From Gautieria morchelliformis (Eukaryota; Basidiomycota; Agaricomycetes; Gomphales; Gomphaceae), in NCBI GenBank assembly GCA_015179125.1, contig WHVA01000082.1, positions 62,001-126,000 of the forward strand: a stretch of DNA of 64,000 nt, written 5' to 3'. The position numbers were made by a program, and so were the translations under genes. Each line of letters starts with the position of its first letter. The stretch's first letter is position 1. Shown piece after piece: positions 44,724 to 57,310 of this stretch. The notes beneath the pieces were generated by a model. It searched no databases and was not told the origin of the DNA. It saw nothing but the letters and a program-made list of their open reading frames with translations.

Positions 44724-45591
44724 ATGGGCGCCAGAACGACATGGCTGTATGAGCCGTTCGGTCTTCCACTGCTCCTGGCACTCCTTCCACACTTCCGACC
44801 GGCACATGGGACACTTGGCTGGGCATCGACTCATCAGCACCTTCCGAGTCTGCCAGTTTATCTCCGGTTTGTGCTCCTGCAGCCAGGTAAACCCGAGGAT
44901 GATGTCCTGCTTCCCCAGGCTGGTGACTGCGAAGGAAGTGTGTTTGTTCCGTGTGTCCATCGTAGCGGAGAATTGTGTCTACTAGCTCCGTGATGGACCC
45001 TGCCTCATTGGGGCTTCCATCCAAATTGAACACTGGGATTGCATGTTGCAACTTCTGTGTGGTCAGTCGGTTCTCCCGGTCCATAAACTGACCAGTGGCC
45101 CTGCAATCGACAAGGGTGGGTCTAGATTTGACTTCCGCTGTGTCTGTCATCTGGATCTCCACCTTAATGACCAGTGACTTGGGGCCAGGGGTGGCGGCAA
45201 CAACATAGCGCTTCGAGAGGCATCTCTCCCAAGGGTGGATGCAGGATGGACGGGCTGTCAGATTCGGCTTTTGTGTGACTTTATCTGGTGGGTCTGTAGG
45301 AAGTGAGGGGAGTCGGGGCATCTCATTCTCTACTTCAAGACAGGCAAACCGGTTATGTACAGGCAGCAGGGGCACACATCTCACCCACTGTGCATCACAA
45401 AATCCGATGCATCTTCCACTTCTGGCGCACCATGTTCCACACTTTCGGAACTTCCTTCCACAGTGGGCACTCTGCTTATGTCTGCCAGTGCGAGGAACTC
45501 TGGAAGGAGCTTGAGTTTCTCCTCTGTGGTCATAAGCCGGATGTCGAAGGCTTGGGGGCACTCGTGGGCATAGTGGCCTGGCTGTCGGCAT
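44724..45591 (-). pseudogene. Chromovirus copy 2 protease region
   Basis: The catalytic motif reads VDCRATGQF, so Gly of DCGA is Arg, and a short deletion follows (FMDRENRL). A frameshift near 44950 breaks the second half. The pol frame is open well upstream of the gag stop, giving a gag-pol overlap. Confidence 0.8.
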
Positions 45592-46556
45592 CCGAAGCAG
45601 GTGACAGTTCCGTTGCCTTTTCCGCGCATGTGGTCAACATCCATTGGGGCAGGGCCACTCTTTGAGGGAGGGGGGCTAGGGTTCCTAGTAGGGGCAGGCG
45701 GATCAATCATCGGAAATATTTTCCGTGTCGGAATGAATGCACTTCCGGGTTTCGGCACAGGTAGAGTAGGACGAGTGGAACTGCGTGTCGTGCTCCAGTT
45801 TGTCTCCACAAAGGCCTCATTTGCTTCCCTGTTTCGGGACACCCTCTGCACAGCTTGGTACCACGCTTCCGGGTCATCAAAATCCAGAGCTCCATCCCCA
45901 AGCAGTGCGACTTGGTTCTGGAGTGTCGGATCAAGTCCTCATCGGAATTTGATGACAATCGTCTTGTCGTTGTCATACTCTGCAAGGTCAATGGGCTCCT
46001 GGAAGCGATCAATGTAGTCATTGACCAGATCCTTGGCCTGGTACCAGCTGGTCCCCTTGAGCTTCATAAGGGCTGTGAGCTGCTCATTTTTTGGGCAGAA
46101 CTGGTCCGAAAAGGTTTTTTTGAAGGTGTCCCAGTCCCAGAAGTAGTTGCCCTTGCCCTTTGCTTCGTGTCTGATCACCTTGTTTGCAAAATGGGCTGCA
46201 TGGTCCGACGTGAAAAATGACAATGCCCAGTGAATCTGAGCCTGGTTGTTTGGAAAGAGGTCTCCAACAATTGCGAAGTAGATGCTGCATGTGTTGAAGA
46301 ATGTGCATCCCTTCTCCCAATCTCCGTCAAATTCCGCCAGAGTTGCAGGTTTGACCTTTGCCAACTTCGTGGACATCCTCTCTTCCGCTACTTCCACTTT
46401 TCCGAATTCCGACTCATCCTGCATTGCATTTCCACCACTTTGTGGAATATCTAACTTAGCCAAAATAATTTGTAAGGCTGTTTCAATCACGTCGTTCTTC
46501 ATCCGGTTCTGCGTCAATTCCTGCTCCATATTCTGAAGATGATCGACCGGACCCAT
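45381..46556 (-). pseudogene. Chromovirus copy 2 gag
   Basis: The ATG is at 46556-46554 (MGPVDHLQNMEQELTQN). One in-frame TGA at 45939-45941 replaces the second Arg of KFRRGLDP seen in copy 1 (CGA to TGA). The zinc knuckle CFGCRQPGHYAHEC keeps the metal ligands. It is otherwise collinear with the intact gag at 38144-39319. Confidence 0.86.
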
Positions 46557-47227
46557 GTCAGAAGGAGAAATATGGGACGGGATTTCTGGTGTTAAGAGCT
46601 CAACGTAAGAAGAGGGGCTGTCGGACGCTGTGTGCATGGAAGAGGTTGCGATCTCTGAGTCGCTATCTCCAATTCTGAACACACCTATGGCGAATGCAAC
46701 CCGCAGTACAACCACTGGTCCTCTAGGGGAGAGACTTTTCTGCTGTAAGGGCAACCCTAGCTGGTTGTGGAGATCACACTACCACACAGCTGACAAGGGG
46801 AAATCCGAAGTATGTATAAATGAACAGAGTATACAAGAGAGGGGATTCTCACCTGACAAGGGGAAATCCGAAGAGAAAAGTCTAAGGACCCCCAATGTTG
46901 GTGAGCCCGTATTATACTATGCTCTGCAGTCAGGGACAACACTTGGCACTCGCCATCAACCCTGCATCCCCCTGACCTCCCTGACCCTTGATCGACCCTT
47001 GATGCCACCTATTAGGCGAGTCGCTTGACTTCCCACACTGTTCCAAGAGCGGAAGTCGGAAAGTGGAGTGGAATTGGCAAAGCAAACAGAACTGGTGGAA
47101 GTTCTCCCAGAAGCGGAATCATTTCTGAAAGCGAAGTCGGAGATAGAATCAGAACCGGAACCAGAGTCGGAAATGGAGTCGGAACTTGGTGTGGTGTTGG
47201 AACTGGAAAACAGGGTGTCCCCTGACA

Positions 47228-48205
47228 GTTGAGGCACTCTGCATGAGAACCATTCACTGCCAAAAGATGCCTCTGTCAGGGGAACAATCATCACACTGTG
47301 TGCATGATTGCAGCCACCATTGCACTGTGTGTACCCCAGTGTGATGTGTGATCAAGGCCTCCAAGACTCACCCAGCCTTCGGCATCCTTCTGCCTTGTGT
47401 TCTGGTCATGCCCTCCCTGTTCCGACCATCTCCAACATCATTCCTTTCTTATCTGTCCTGTCCCTGTTATTGCCGGTGCAATTGCTTATGTAACCCAGGC
47501 ATTTGGTGATCGGGCTAGCATGCCCGCAGCAGGGCTGTCCACAAGTCCAGGTGACCCAGCGCCTAAAAACCTGCCAAGTCCAGGTTTGGCCTTTGGAATT
47601 CCGCTACCCAACCTGCTTAATCCGACTACTCTGATGCTATGGAACTCAATGCCATGTGTTATCAAGGTCCAGAACACCCCAATCCTACATGTACAACACG
47701 CTGAGCCTGGTCCCAAGACCTACACACCGAATGGTCACCTGACCTGATCAAGGGACGTGACATGACAAGTTGACCCTGCATATGTCTCAAATGTCTCTCC
47801 TATCTCCTTTCAACCCTGTATCCCTTTTCCACCATTATACTTTGCACTTCATCACATTCCACATACATGTCATACCTACTCCTAAGCTCTTGTACACATG
47901 CCAGCCACTCCATTTGTTGATTCTTTTGTTCCAATTCCATAACACACAAGAAACCCAAGCATTTTTCTAACTAGTTAAATACCTTCACCTGTATGCTATG
48001 TTCGATAGTGGAATACTCACCAGTTCTTTCGAACTATAGACATCTGATCAATATCAATATTATAGTAAGACGCATATACCTGGTTATATGCACATATACT
48101 TTGATTATCAGACTTCACTCAATTTGACTTCTATCAGGAATTTAAATCATATTTCTATTTGTAGTTTCATTCTTGATACTATAACCAACAAGAGATAATC
48201 CACAC
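47228..48205. repeat. TRIM-like interior fragment with a short hAT relic
   Basis: About 47490-47525 and 47608-47860 match the 284-bp interior (58739-59022) of the short LTR element, inverted. Between them, 47530-47607 is an hAT relic: CAGGGCTGTCCACAAGTCC joined to the AGGTGACCCAGCGCC block found at 417-480. I see nothing recognisable in 47228-47480 or 47865-48205. Confidence 0.6.
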
Positions 48206-48340
48206 TGTTAAGACCCATTCCTGAGTCTGGACCCAAGGCTTCAGCCTCAGATCTCACTTGCGAGCCCTTCTCAGCTTAGCTTGGGTTTCCATTGGTTCAT
48301 CGTTCACCCTGACTTCCTTTCCTAGATGATCATGCTCCAT
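48206..48340 (+). repeat. Fragment of LTR family 3
   Basis: It starts TGTTAAGACCCATTCCTGAGTC and matches the end of the solo LTR at 61780-62626 read on the minus strand (TGTTACGATCCATTCCCGAGTC). Similarity ends near 48330. Confidence 0.6.
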
Positions 48341-49153
48341 TCCTGATGATCGTCTCCCTATCCTTCTTCCTGCTTGATACAGGCATTGAGATCCTCTTTC
48401 CGTTCCTTCCAATTTATGGTACTTGTCCTCCAAAGATGACTTACAGCTATGTGGGGCTTTCGTTCAACTCAGTTGCCCAACCTCTAGAGTCACATCTCCA
48501 TCTTCCCGCCATATCTCTGTGCAAGTATCTGACCCTTCTGTGCCAGGTGCAAATTTCGCTATTACAGGCATGAACACTCCAATTTCTATTCCATCCCCAA
48601 ATGTCGCACCTCTTGGGCCTACTATGGGAGTTTCCACCTCCATCCCATCAGTGGTGCATAGAATCTCTACCTTGGAAATTGATATTTTTAGAGGGGCAAA
48701 TGTCTACCACCAAGACTAATTCTATCAGTCTCACCGCAGAGACCCAGGAAGACCAAAGTCATGAATCTGGCCAGGCAATAGCTTTGACTATGTCCAATCC
48801 TTGGAAATTCCAACATCCTAAAAACCCTACTAAGCCCCAAATTCCATATATAGAAGTGTGAGCAATATATCCTTGTGTCTGCCACCAGGCTTCCTCATGT
48901 CATGAGTACTCTGGCATCAGGATGCATGGCGTTTTTATCTTAGAGACTATCCTGACTGGCAGTTTGTTAACTCCCTGCTGCACATAATAGAATTTGGTGC
49001 CAACCTTGGGTTCTCTTGAGACCACTATGATCAATCTTGTCACAACCTTATAAGTGCCAAGGAACATCCCACCTTTGTGTCTGATGCTGTTATGGGCCTA
49101 ATGACAAGGCATCAGGCTCTGGGACCATACCCAACCCCTCCACTCCCAGAATT

Positions 49154-49903
49154 TTGCTGTTCTCCCCTGAGTTCTGTTATGCATCCTCCAACCCCTTGAA
49201 GCGTTGGCTTATTAATCACCTTTCATGGCCTCGCAGTGTTTCTGTTAATGATGGAATACCAGATGAGCAAGGTCATATTAAGTATGAGGCCTTTGAACAA
49301 GCAGTTCAGACTGTTGCCTCCTTTGGTCATGGAACACCTTTGGTGAAGTTAGACCTGAAAGATGCTTTCCACCATATTCCTGTACATCCCAAAGATGGGT
49401 CTTTGTTGGGATTTCATTGGCAAGGCTCCTTCTCTCATGCCACCATGCTGGGTTTTGGCCTAAAATCTGCACCATATGTTTTCAACCTCTTTGCCAAGGC
49501 TCTGCACTGGATTATTCTGAGACATATTCCTGGGCAACTTCAACCTTTGACTATCACTAATAAAGCAGTCAAATGGATTCAAAGCTTAGGGTCAGTACTT
49601 GGTCTATTTGTCCAAGATGAGAAGGCTTTATGGCCATCAACCCAGGCCAAGTATTGGGGTATCAAGATTGATTCTGATCTTATTGAGGCTCGCCTCCCTC
49701 CAGACAAATTGGTCTATTTGCAGGATCTGCTGCAGAGTTGGATTGCACATCAATGCAGCTCCTTGCTAGAGTTACAGCAGCTTATTGGTGTTCTACAGTT
49801 CTGTTCCCAGATCATGCCTGATTCCAAAGCCTTCCTCACCATCTTATCAGCTCCTGCTCATTCCCTTCACAGCATTCAGTCCTTCATCTGCCCACTTATG
49901 TAG
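49154..49903 (+). pseudogene. DIRS/Ngaro-like reverse transcriptase fragment
   Basis: The RT motif LVKLDLKDAFHHIPVHPKD, then HATMLGFGLKSAPYVFNLFAKAL, fits tyrosine-recombinase retroelements of fungi. After ILRHIPGQL the frame jumps to LTITNKAVKWIQSLGSVLGL. The catalytic Y/F-x-DD block expected between them (about 49525-49560) is absent. No tyrosine recombinase was recognised. DNA at 48341-49153 may be its gag side, but nothing there is diagnostic. Confidence 0.58.
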
Positions 49904-50029
49904 CGGCTGAGATCCACTCATGGCACACTTACACATTCGCCTGGAATGGTATATGCCTTCTATCACCCGCTTATTCTCCCATGCACATGTGTACAGATAC
50001 AAGTGGGAAAAGGGGATTAGGAGGCTATA

Positions 50030-50198
50030 AGGGCAACCTAGGCAGACATTCTACACTCAAGCAGTGAACTGGTGAAGGGGGATCCAAAGTAAGATAGAGA
50101 ACTATATACACAACACAGACATACATGGCGAAGGGGGATCCAAAGAGAAAACTCTAAGGAACCCCTTTGCCAGCTAACTATGACTATAAGCTGCGGGC
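50030..50198 (-). repeat. Degenerate relative of the chromovirus LTR
   Basis: It resembles the inner half of the chromovirus LTR on the minus strand: TATAAGGGCAACC, two GGGGGATCCAAAG repeats in place of GGGGAAATCCAAAG, then AAAACTCTAAGGAACCCC. A hAT insertion cuts it at 50199. Confidence 0.55.
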
Positions 50199-50828
50199 CA
50201 GGGCTGTCCACGAGTCAACCTGCAGGTTACCTGGACTTGGACTCGCAGGTTTGCCAGCTTCCAGAAGTGGAACCTGGACTTGACCTGAGTTTTTCTGCAG
50301 GTTGACTTGGACCTGCAGGTTAAACCTGCGGGTGACTTGCAGTGACTTGCCGGATTATTCCAAGCTGACTCACCCCATGCGAGTGCATGATGCGTCGTGG
50401 GGACGGCCCTCCTCCATGGAAAGACATGGCCCAGGTCCCTGGCCAGGTGCAGATCATATGAACAGACAGTGAGTCACATGGTCTGTTCGGACTCGTAAGT
50501 CTGCACAACTGATGGCCCTACATAGGTCAATCAGTGGGCAGCAATGCCGCCACATCGGTGTGGAGGAACGGGCATACTCACAGATCACTTGAGAGCTGCG
50601 AGTTCTCTACCAGTTCGTGTTTTTTTTTCTGTGTTTCAGGTCTCTATTCAATTGTCTAGTAGTCAAGGAAGTCAACCCTGTAATCCATTGTGGAGGAACT
50701 GGCATACTCGCAGATACCTGAGATGACTGACTTCTCTACTCCAGAAGGAGGTAATAGTAGTTGAATGACATGTAAATGACATGAATTCTTGGAATTTAAG
50801 GCTTGCAGGTCTGCAAGTCACCTGCATT
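50199..50828 (+). mobile_element. Non-autonomous hAT element, left part (copy 2)
   Basis: The left end CAGGGCTGTCCACGAGTC is exact. The body matches 1-430 of copy 1 at both ends (50326-50420 and 50745-50828). The right terminal repeat is missing, so no target duplication can be scored. Confidence 0.72.
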
Positions 50829-50829
50829 T

Positions 50830-52395
50830 GTTGTTGTAGCAAGCGAAAAGCGGTAGCGGACATGAGGGCGATTCAAGGAGCTTCAAGTGGAGGAGAGGTT
50901 GGAGTTGCTACCATGGGACAGGAGTGCAGAACTGAATCCACAAGCAGAATTGCAGAAGAGGCTTTAGCCATCTTTGTGGATGACATTGGAATAGACTGAA
51001 GATGGTCCGGGGTACGGAACTGTATTTGGCCCAATGCCCAGTCAATTGATGGATTATATCAGGTGAGCCAATTGTGTCCTAGTACAATGGAACAGCTAGC
51101 ATCTAGCGGAGTAATGTAAAACGTAACTTCATGGTCGTCCCCAGTAGCAAAGCAGATGGACATGTCCATGACTTGTGAAATGGCCACATTGGATGACCCA
51201 TCGAACAGGCAGAGCGGAATGGTTGGAATATTGTGGGTCAGAAGTTTATGTTTGAGAACAAAGTTAGAGTTGAGGAAACAATGAGTCGAACCAGAGTTGA
51301 TCAATGCAGTAAAAGGAGGTGCTGAAATTGTGTTGGAGGTTAGTGGGATTGAGAGGGAGTCAGAGGACAAAAGAGCGGACATGTTGAGTCGAACCTCATT
51401 AGTTGCATGAATGGAGTCAGCACAGCCATTAGCTTGTGTGGAGGCCGGAGGACTGCTGACTATTTTTTTGCATCTGTAGTGGGAGTCACTTCGGATTTAT
51501 CTTCCATCTTTTCTGCATGGCCCTTGGCTTTTGCAGTGGAAGAGGTGGTTCAAGTGCATTCACGGGCAACATGGCCACCTTTTCTGCAGAAGAGGAAAAG
51601 GTTGTTGTCTATATTACATTCTGCAGGGGTTAATTTTCCATCCTTCCCAAGTTTGTCAGAAAGGTTGGGAGTGGTCTTCCAAGCGTTGGTGTTTGCATTG
51701 GAACTGGAAGCTTGGTTGTTGTTGTGAGGTGCAGGAGTGGTGTTCCGGTTGCTGAAATTGGAGCCTGGAACTATCATGGTTGTCTCTGGAGTTGTTATTT
51801 CTGGAACTCGTCTTCTTCTTGTCCTTGTTGGACTTCTTGTCAGAAGACTTGTCATGCTTGCTCTGGGTGGAGGTTTCGCAAGCAATCTTGGAGTGTCATT
51901 CCCAGTAGTGGGCATTGATGGATTGAGCAAGGTTGCAAAGATCCATCGGAGTGGTGGGTTTTCCAATGTGGGCGATCTCATCCTTGATGCAGGATGGGAG
52001 ACCTATGTAGAACTGTCGGTGGAGTGCAGCTTCTCCCCATTGGCCTCGAGGAGCGAGCTGCTGGAGAGTAACAATGTATTTAGCTATCTTATGAGTGTGC
52101 TTCATATGAAGCTTATTGAGTTCATTCTCCATATCAGCTTCCATATCAAAAGGTCTGAAGTTGTTGTGGAGTTCGGAAGCAAAGTTGGGAAAATTGTCTG
52201 CCCAATCGATGATGGTATAGGAGTCCATGAAGGCTGGGTCGAAATAGTCGAGAGCCATGCCTCGGAGGTAGGAAAGGGCATAGTTGACCTTCTTCTCATC
52301 ATCGGAAAGGCGTTGGGAAGTTGAGGTGAAGCTAAACCAAAAAGGGCTGAAGCTTCTTTGGCTGCTAAGTGGTGTGACCTTGGGCCACAATGTTC
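50830..52395 (-). pseudogene. Gypsy gag and protease fragment (second family)
   Basis: Gag (51896-52390 frame) has FSFTSTSQRLSDDEKKVNYALSYLRGMALDYF, a typical retrotransposon gag core. A second frame (51550-51981) ends in a knuckle FCRKGGHVAREC, where the first Cys of the CCHC set appears as Phe. Protease (51059-51382) has ALINSGSTHCF; the Asn codon 51296-51298 replaces the catalytic Asp. GHNWLT follows. RT and later domains are missing at the hAT boundary. Confidence 0.78.
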
Positions 52396-54540
52396 TCAGT
52401 GTTCCTCACTAGCAGCTCAAGAGCCCATGTGTGGCAGTGGCTTCTTTCCACTACCAGTGCATGGCCTTGAGCTATAGGCTGTCCATTGTGGTCTCAGAGT
52501 CTGCTTCTCAGACAACCTGTTCTCTGAGGATCTGTTGGATCGTCTTGCAGCTGCCTGTGGGGGCCACATGCGATTCATCTCCAAATCGTACATCCTGTTT
52601 GACTGGGATGGGGGCATGCATTGCCAGTCCTGCTCCTCATGTTGCTAGCCTTCATCAGCATGGCAACACTCACTCACTTGTTGCCGGTTGGCATGAGCTC
52701 TGGCAGCTGTGGGCTCTGGGATCCTCACATACGCAAAGGGAGTTTTGAGCATCTTCAAGCGAGAGTGTCCCATTGCCTGATCTCCTTGATTTGTTGGATT
52801 TCCTTGCTGAATGTCATCAGGGCCACTCCTATATCATTGACCCTCCCAATGATGTGCTTGTGCTTGTGGCCTGTGATGGTATTCCTGTGCATGTTGTGAT
52901 AAATGATTATGCAATCATGCAATCATTCTATTGTATGGATATAACGAAAAACATACTAAATATACCTATCAAGAAATGAAACTATCATGATGAACATGAA
53001 CCATCACAGGAATGAACAAACAGATGAACAAGCTTATTGGATCTATCTATTATGTAATATGACAGTCGTCAGTCACTTGTGGCTGTGTGAGGCACCAACC
53101 TCAGTGATTGGTCAACACCCAAGCACCTGCAGCAGGTGCTAGGTCATTGGCAAAAGACAAATAAATGCTGTAGCACTCACCATGCTGCAAAGTGGCTTTG
53201 GACCTGATGGGAATTAAAGTAAATGGATATATGAAGGTATTCAATGACTCGTGAGCTCAGGGAGAGCATAGTGGTAGGGTTGAGGGTGAGTACATGCTTG
53301 TATGCTGTACCAAGGTTTTATTTATCAATTTCTGCACAGACACATCTTGCTGTTTACCATTTACCATCCCCCATCTTATTGAAAGGGGCTTTGTATGGTC
53401 TGTTATGATTTTAGCTTGGATATTTGTTACTGAAATCACTATCTACATCACTAATGCTCCACAATAGCTGCATGTAGTCTCCCCCTTGTCTACATACAAT
53501 GTTTCGACCCATTTCTCTATTAGCTTGAATACCAGTACTTACTGACATTATAGTATAAGTAGTCAGCATGGAATGTATGATATGGTAGCCACAAAACATC
53601 TGTCCTCACTCGAATAGTCCCTATATGCATGTCTGATTGCTATATGGTTCATTTTCCACTGATTTACTTCAATTCTTGGTTGAGACTATACTATAACTAT
53701 TTACTCTCTACTATCCCAAGAATGAAGGCTTCAAAGTTCTCATTATCTTCTTTGACAACCTTTTCTCACCAGCCATGTCACATGATCGATTCAGATCATC
53801 ATCAGAGCCATCGCCCTGAGCTTAGTCAGATAGCGCATACACCTAGGAAGGGATGGATATCGAGACACACTCATTACTCAGTGCTCCTCAACTATTGATA
53901 TCATATTCTAATCTAACATAAATCACAAGAGTGCAGGGCTTCTTGCACTTGTTTAGCCATTGCTTCCGCTGTCTTGTTGTCGAGGGTGTTTGTCCTCAGG
54001 TTCATTTGATTCGAGCTTGAGTGCTCCAAGCTCTGACTATTGTCAGGTGCTTGTCATTTGCTACATTGTTCCTTCCCTGGTTGATCAACTCTTGAGCGTT
54101 GTCTTGAAGTGTGGCTTGACCTGGCTCTTCTCCCATCTGATGACATGGAGGTTTCTCATCTTTCCCTTTGTCTATCAGCAGGGTGGACTGGGGCAGGGAT
54201 GCTGGCCTGTTGTCAAGCAGCACCTCATCCTCGACCATGCTTGGTGACATGTGGTCAGGGGTTTCCTCATCCTCAATTGAGGGGACAAGTACAGTGGGGG
54301 AATTAACTTTGCTGTCTTCCATTTCCCTGGGCTGGGGCCATGAGCTGGAAGCTTGCATCCATCTTCCATTGCATGGGATCATAGTGGGCATGCAATCGAC
54401 AGTAGAGGGGTCTACTGGAGAGTTTTCAATGACGAACAGTCATTGATGCAGCAATCTTTTTACTCCTGCATGTTCTTCAAGATGCAATTCTCAAATTTTC
54501 ACATAGTTCACTGACTCCTAGGAGCAAAGTATGAACAATA
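52396..54540. other. Unassigned stretch
   Basis: No gene could be supported. A minus-strand frame at 54002-54391 (129 aa, acidic, Pro-rich) reads like protein but has no recognisable motif. 52430-52900 is open in two plus-strand frames without family signature. Confidence 0.4.
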
Positions 54541-54899
54541 TTCTCACAAAGCACAGTAATAATAAATTATGAACAAATTCAAATTCAAAATGGCACAGAA
54601 TATATATGTATCTATGGGTTTTTGATGGTATGGGTTGACCAGAGTGAGCACATAGCCATATCTTCTATGGCAACCAATTTCGAAGTGCTGCAATAGATTA
54701 CAAAAGTAGGTTGATGTAAGTTGCTGCATGTCATTCTGCTAGGGGGTTGTATTGGAATTATGGTTATGATGTATTCACTTGGATGTTGTTATTAAGCCTC
54801 TGCCATTCTTCCAGATCTTAACCAGGGCCTGAAGCAGAAAAGCTAACTACTTGTGGGACATGCTTGGCCCAACTATTTCTACATCCCCAGGACATACAG

Positions 54900-56610
54900 T
54901 CACCCAGAAAACTCATCTGACTCTATCCCAGCTGACCCAGCCTCTTCAAGTGACTGCTGGCCTTCCTGGTCATCTATATTTCCCTCCATGGTCTCAGTGC
55001 TAAATGCCTGGCTCAGGCATGGGTTCCCAAATTCAGCCACTATGGCATTGTGAACACTTTGTCTGGCTGCTTGGAAGCTGCTATATGAAAGAGAGGGTAA
55101 TGAGGGACTGTTAAGTCGACTGTGTCTCTCCTTGAGAGCTAGGTGAAAGCGGCAGATGATAATTGTTGACAAGCTGTATGTGCACTGTTAGTACAATCAC
55201 ATTTCTTTCTTCTTAATTTGCTGATAAGATACCTCTTCTGAAGCCAGCCTAAGATGTCATCAATGTTTTCCTATCAAAGCAGCTGAATTAACCACTTTTA
55301 TTATCAAGGTCAATGTCTTACATACCCTCAATACCTGAAATGTAAAAGACCATGAAGTGAGCTCTGAAAGCTCAACAGGTTTATAAGTAGTAAGACCTTA
55401 GTTGTGATAGCAGTAGCTAAAGTAATGGTAAGCACAAATCTGAATATGAATCAGACATATGAAATATCATAGGAAATATATTCCATACCCATATCTGACA
55501 AAGCCTTACCTGTAGATTAGTGATATATTCATATATATAAGCAATATGTTGTATGCTCACCTTGGTAAATCACTAGACTAATGAGAGATTTCATATCCCA
55601 AATATCACCTTTCTGCCAAAGCCTCAGGGTTTGAATTGAGCTCAGAATGGTTACTATCACAACTCCAGTGTCAAAAAGGATTACAATAACATTACTGATG
55701 GTAGTGACTGTCAAGGTATTCAGAGACAAATTAGACAAATACATATCCCTAGCTCTTACACCTGAAGGATTTGTTAGTATTAATCTAGGCAGAAAATCCA
55801 ACTCAGTACTGACAATGTCAATCGATTAGATTGTGAACTAGTGATATTGCAGTTGAACAAAAGAGACTGGTACTATATCCAGTGAAATGAGTTTATGCTA
55901 TTCACACAAAGTCTGCACAGTGACATACCACTTGAATGATAATAGCACAAAGAATAAGCAGCCCAAGAACACCCAAAACTCTTCGATTCTGAAGGGAAAT
56001 AGCATAGGTGCGAGCTAGGAGAAGGCCTAGATAATAAAATGTGTTGATCCTTCTACCTGAGAAATATATGGGTATAATCACTCACCCTGTACACCAATTA
56101 GAGAAGGAACTCCTAATGCATCAGTTAGGCGAATTATAGCATTACATTTCCTTTGAATATATGAGTATCTAGGTTGCTTCTTCATAACGAGTGCAAGTCA
56201 TACTAGATACTCATTCAATCAGTAAAAGTGCTACACATGAGAACCATAATCATAATATACCTCAAGGGATATGTTAGATAAACTGAGATATGCATTAACA
56301 AGAAACAAACCCAAGGGCATGTAACGAGCGAATAAATAGAGAATGGTGCCAATTTTGACGGTCTTGCACCAAATATGCTTGATCTCGGATGGCAGTGTAA
56401 GAAGAGTGTCGTAGATGAGCAGTGCTGTATAACAAGGTAAGGAAATCGTGGAATTAAATAGGGGGTATATACGCATACCAAACGCTGCGACGATGGTAGA
56501 GTTGAGCGCAAAGCTAGCTCAGGTCAGTTCTTCTGCATCCCACTCAATGTGGTAAGTACATACAAATCTGATAGCGCCTGGATTTCTGCCGAGGAGTCCG
56601 CCTGAGACAT
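54900..56610 (-). CDS. DUF6533-type multi-helix membrane protein, copy C (multi-exon)
   Basis: Paralogue of 25996-27793 with conserved exon order. Exon 1 starts at 56610 (MSQADSSAEIQALSD), with donor GTATGT after phase-2 TT and acceptor TAG. Exon 2 and 3 then read FALNSTIVAAFALLIYDTLL, LPSEIKHIW and LYLFARYMPLGLF. Later segments include GLLILCAIIIQV (near 55935-56050), ILFDTGVVIVTILSSI (near 55640-55690) and the last exon IIICRFHLALKERH to the stop at 54900. The splice sites of introns 1-3 are convincing; the middle of the gene is not fully resolved, so it may be a pseudogene. Confidence 0.62.
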
Positions 56611-56829
56611 GATATAAGAAAGAAAATCTGGGATGCAGAGCGAGGGACTAAGTTTTGTGCAATGTGTGATTAGAGTAGCATACCCCGGAACGTGTATCTA
56701 TAAGATTCTGGCATGGGTGTTCCCAGGGCAACAGATATTCACAGCATACTATATCAGTGCCAAAGCATGGCACAATCTGCAATGTGGATGGGTCTGATAG
56801 AAGAACATCTTATGTAAAAGAATTAAAGC

Positions 56830-57310
56830 TAGTGATACAACGTAGAAGCATCAGATATAGTTAGCTGCTCGGGCGAGTAATTGAGGCCTGCCAGGAATTG
56901 GTTATTACATCCGATTTTCCTGGGCGGAATGGTGTCCACAATCGATTTAAAACTCGTCGTCATGTAAGCACACTTAGCTCTCATTGACAACTCATAATGC
57001 GGTGTCAGCATAACAGACCCTGAAAACACTGCGATAAAGCTCACTGATGTGTATTAAGATGACGCATCTCCAGGGCTTTACTTATGAAGCTGAGAACACG
57101 AAGAAGCGAGATGATGTGGGAGATCTAACCTGGCCAGCTCAATCACCAGAATATGCATGTGGCTGTAATTCTATAGCGATGCTGATGTCCTGTACGACGT
57201 GGGAAGAGGTCGTATGAAGATACCGTTGAATTTAGACGTGGGGCACAACGACATGGTAACCACGATATTGTGCTTTCAGTGTATCGGCTGTGACGGTGAT
57301 GGTAGAGCTA
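56830..57310 (+). repeat. Dispersed upstream repeat, copy C
   Basis: A diverged relative of 27990-28560 and of 31430-30900 inverted (GGTTATTACATCCGATTTTCCTGGG, AGCTCACTGATGTG, GGCTGTAATTCTATAGCGATGCTG). Its place upstream of the copy C gene mirrors copy A. Confidence 0.68.

Larger units (their letters stand above)
44724..47227 (-). mobile_element. Chromovirus copy 2: 5' LTR, gag and protease (truncated, inverted)
   Basis: The 5' LTR is 46744-47227 (484 bases) and is followed on the minus strand by the same primer decamer as copy 1. The element ends within the spacer after protease, at the junction with the 0.9-kb repeat. The RT and later domains are missing, as is a 3' LTR. It is clearly more diverged than copy 1. 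Confidence 0.88.
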
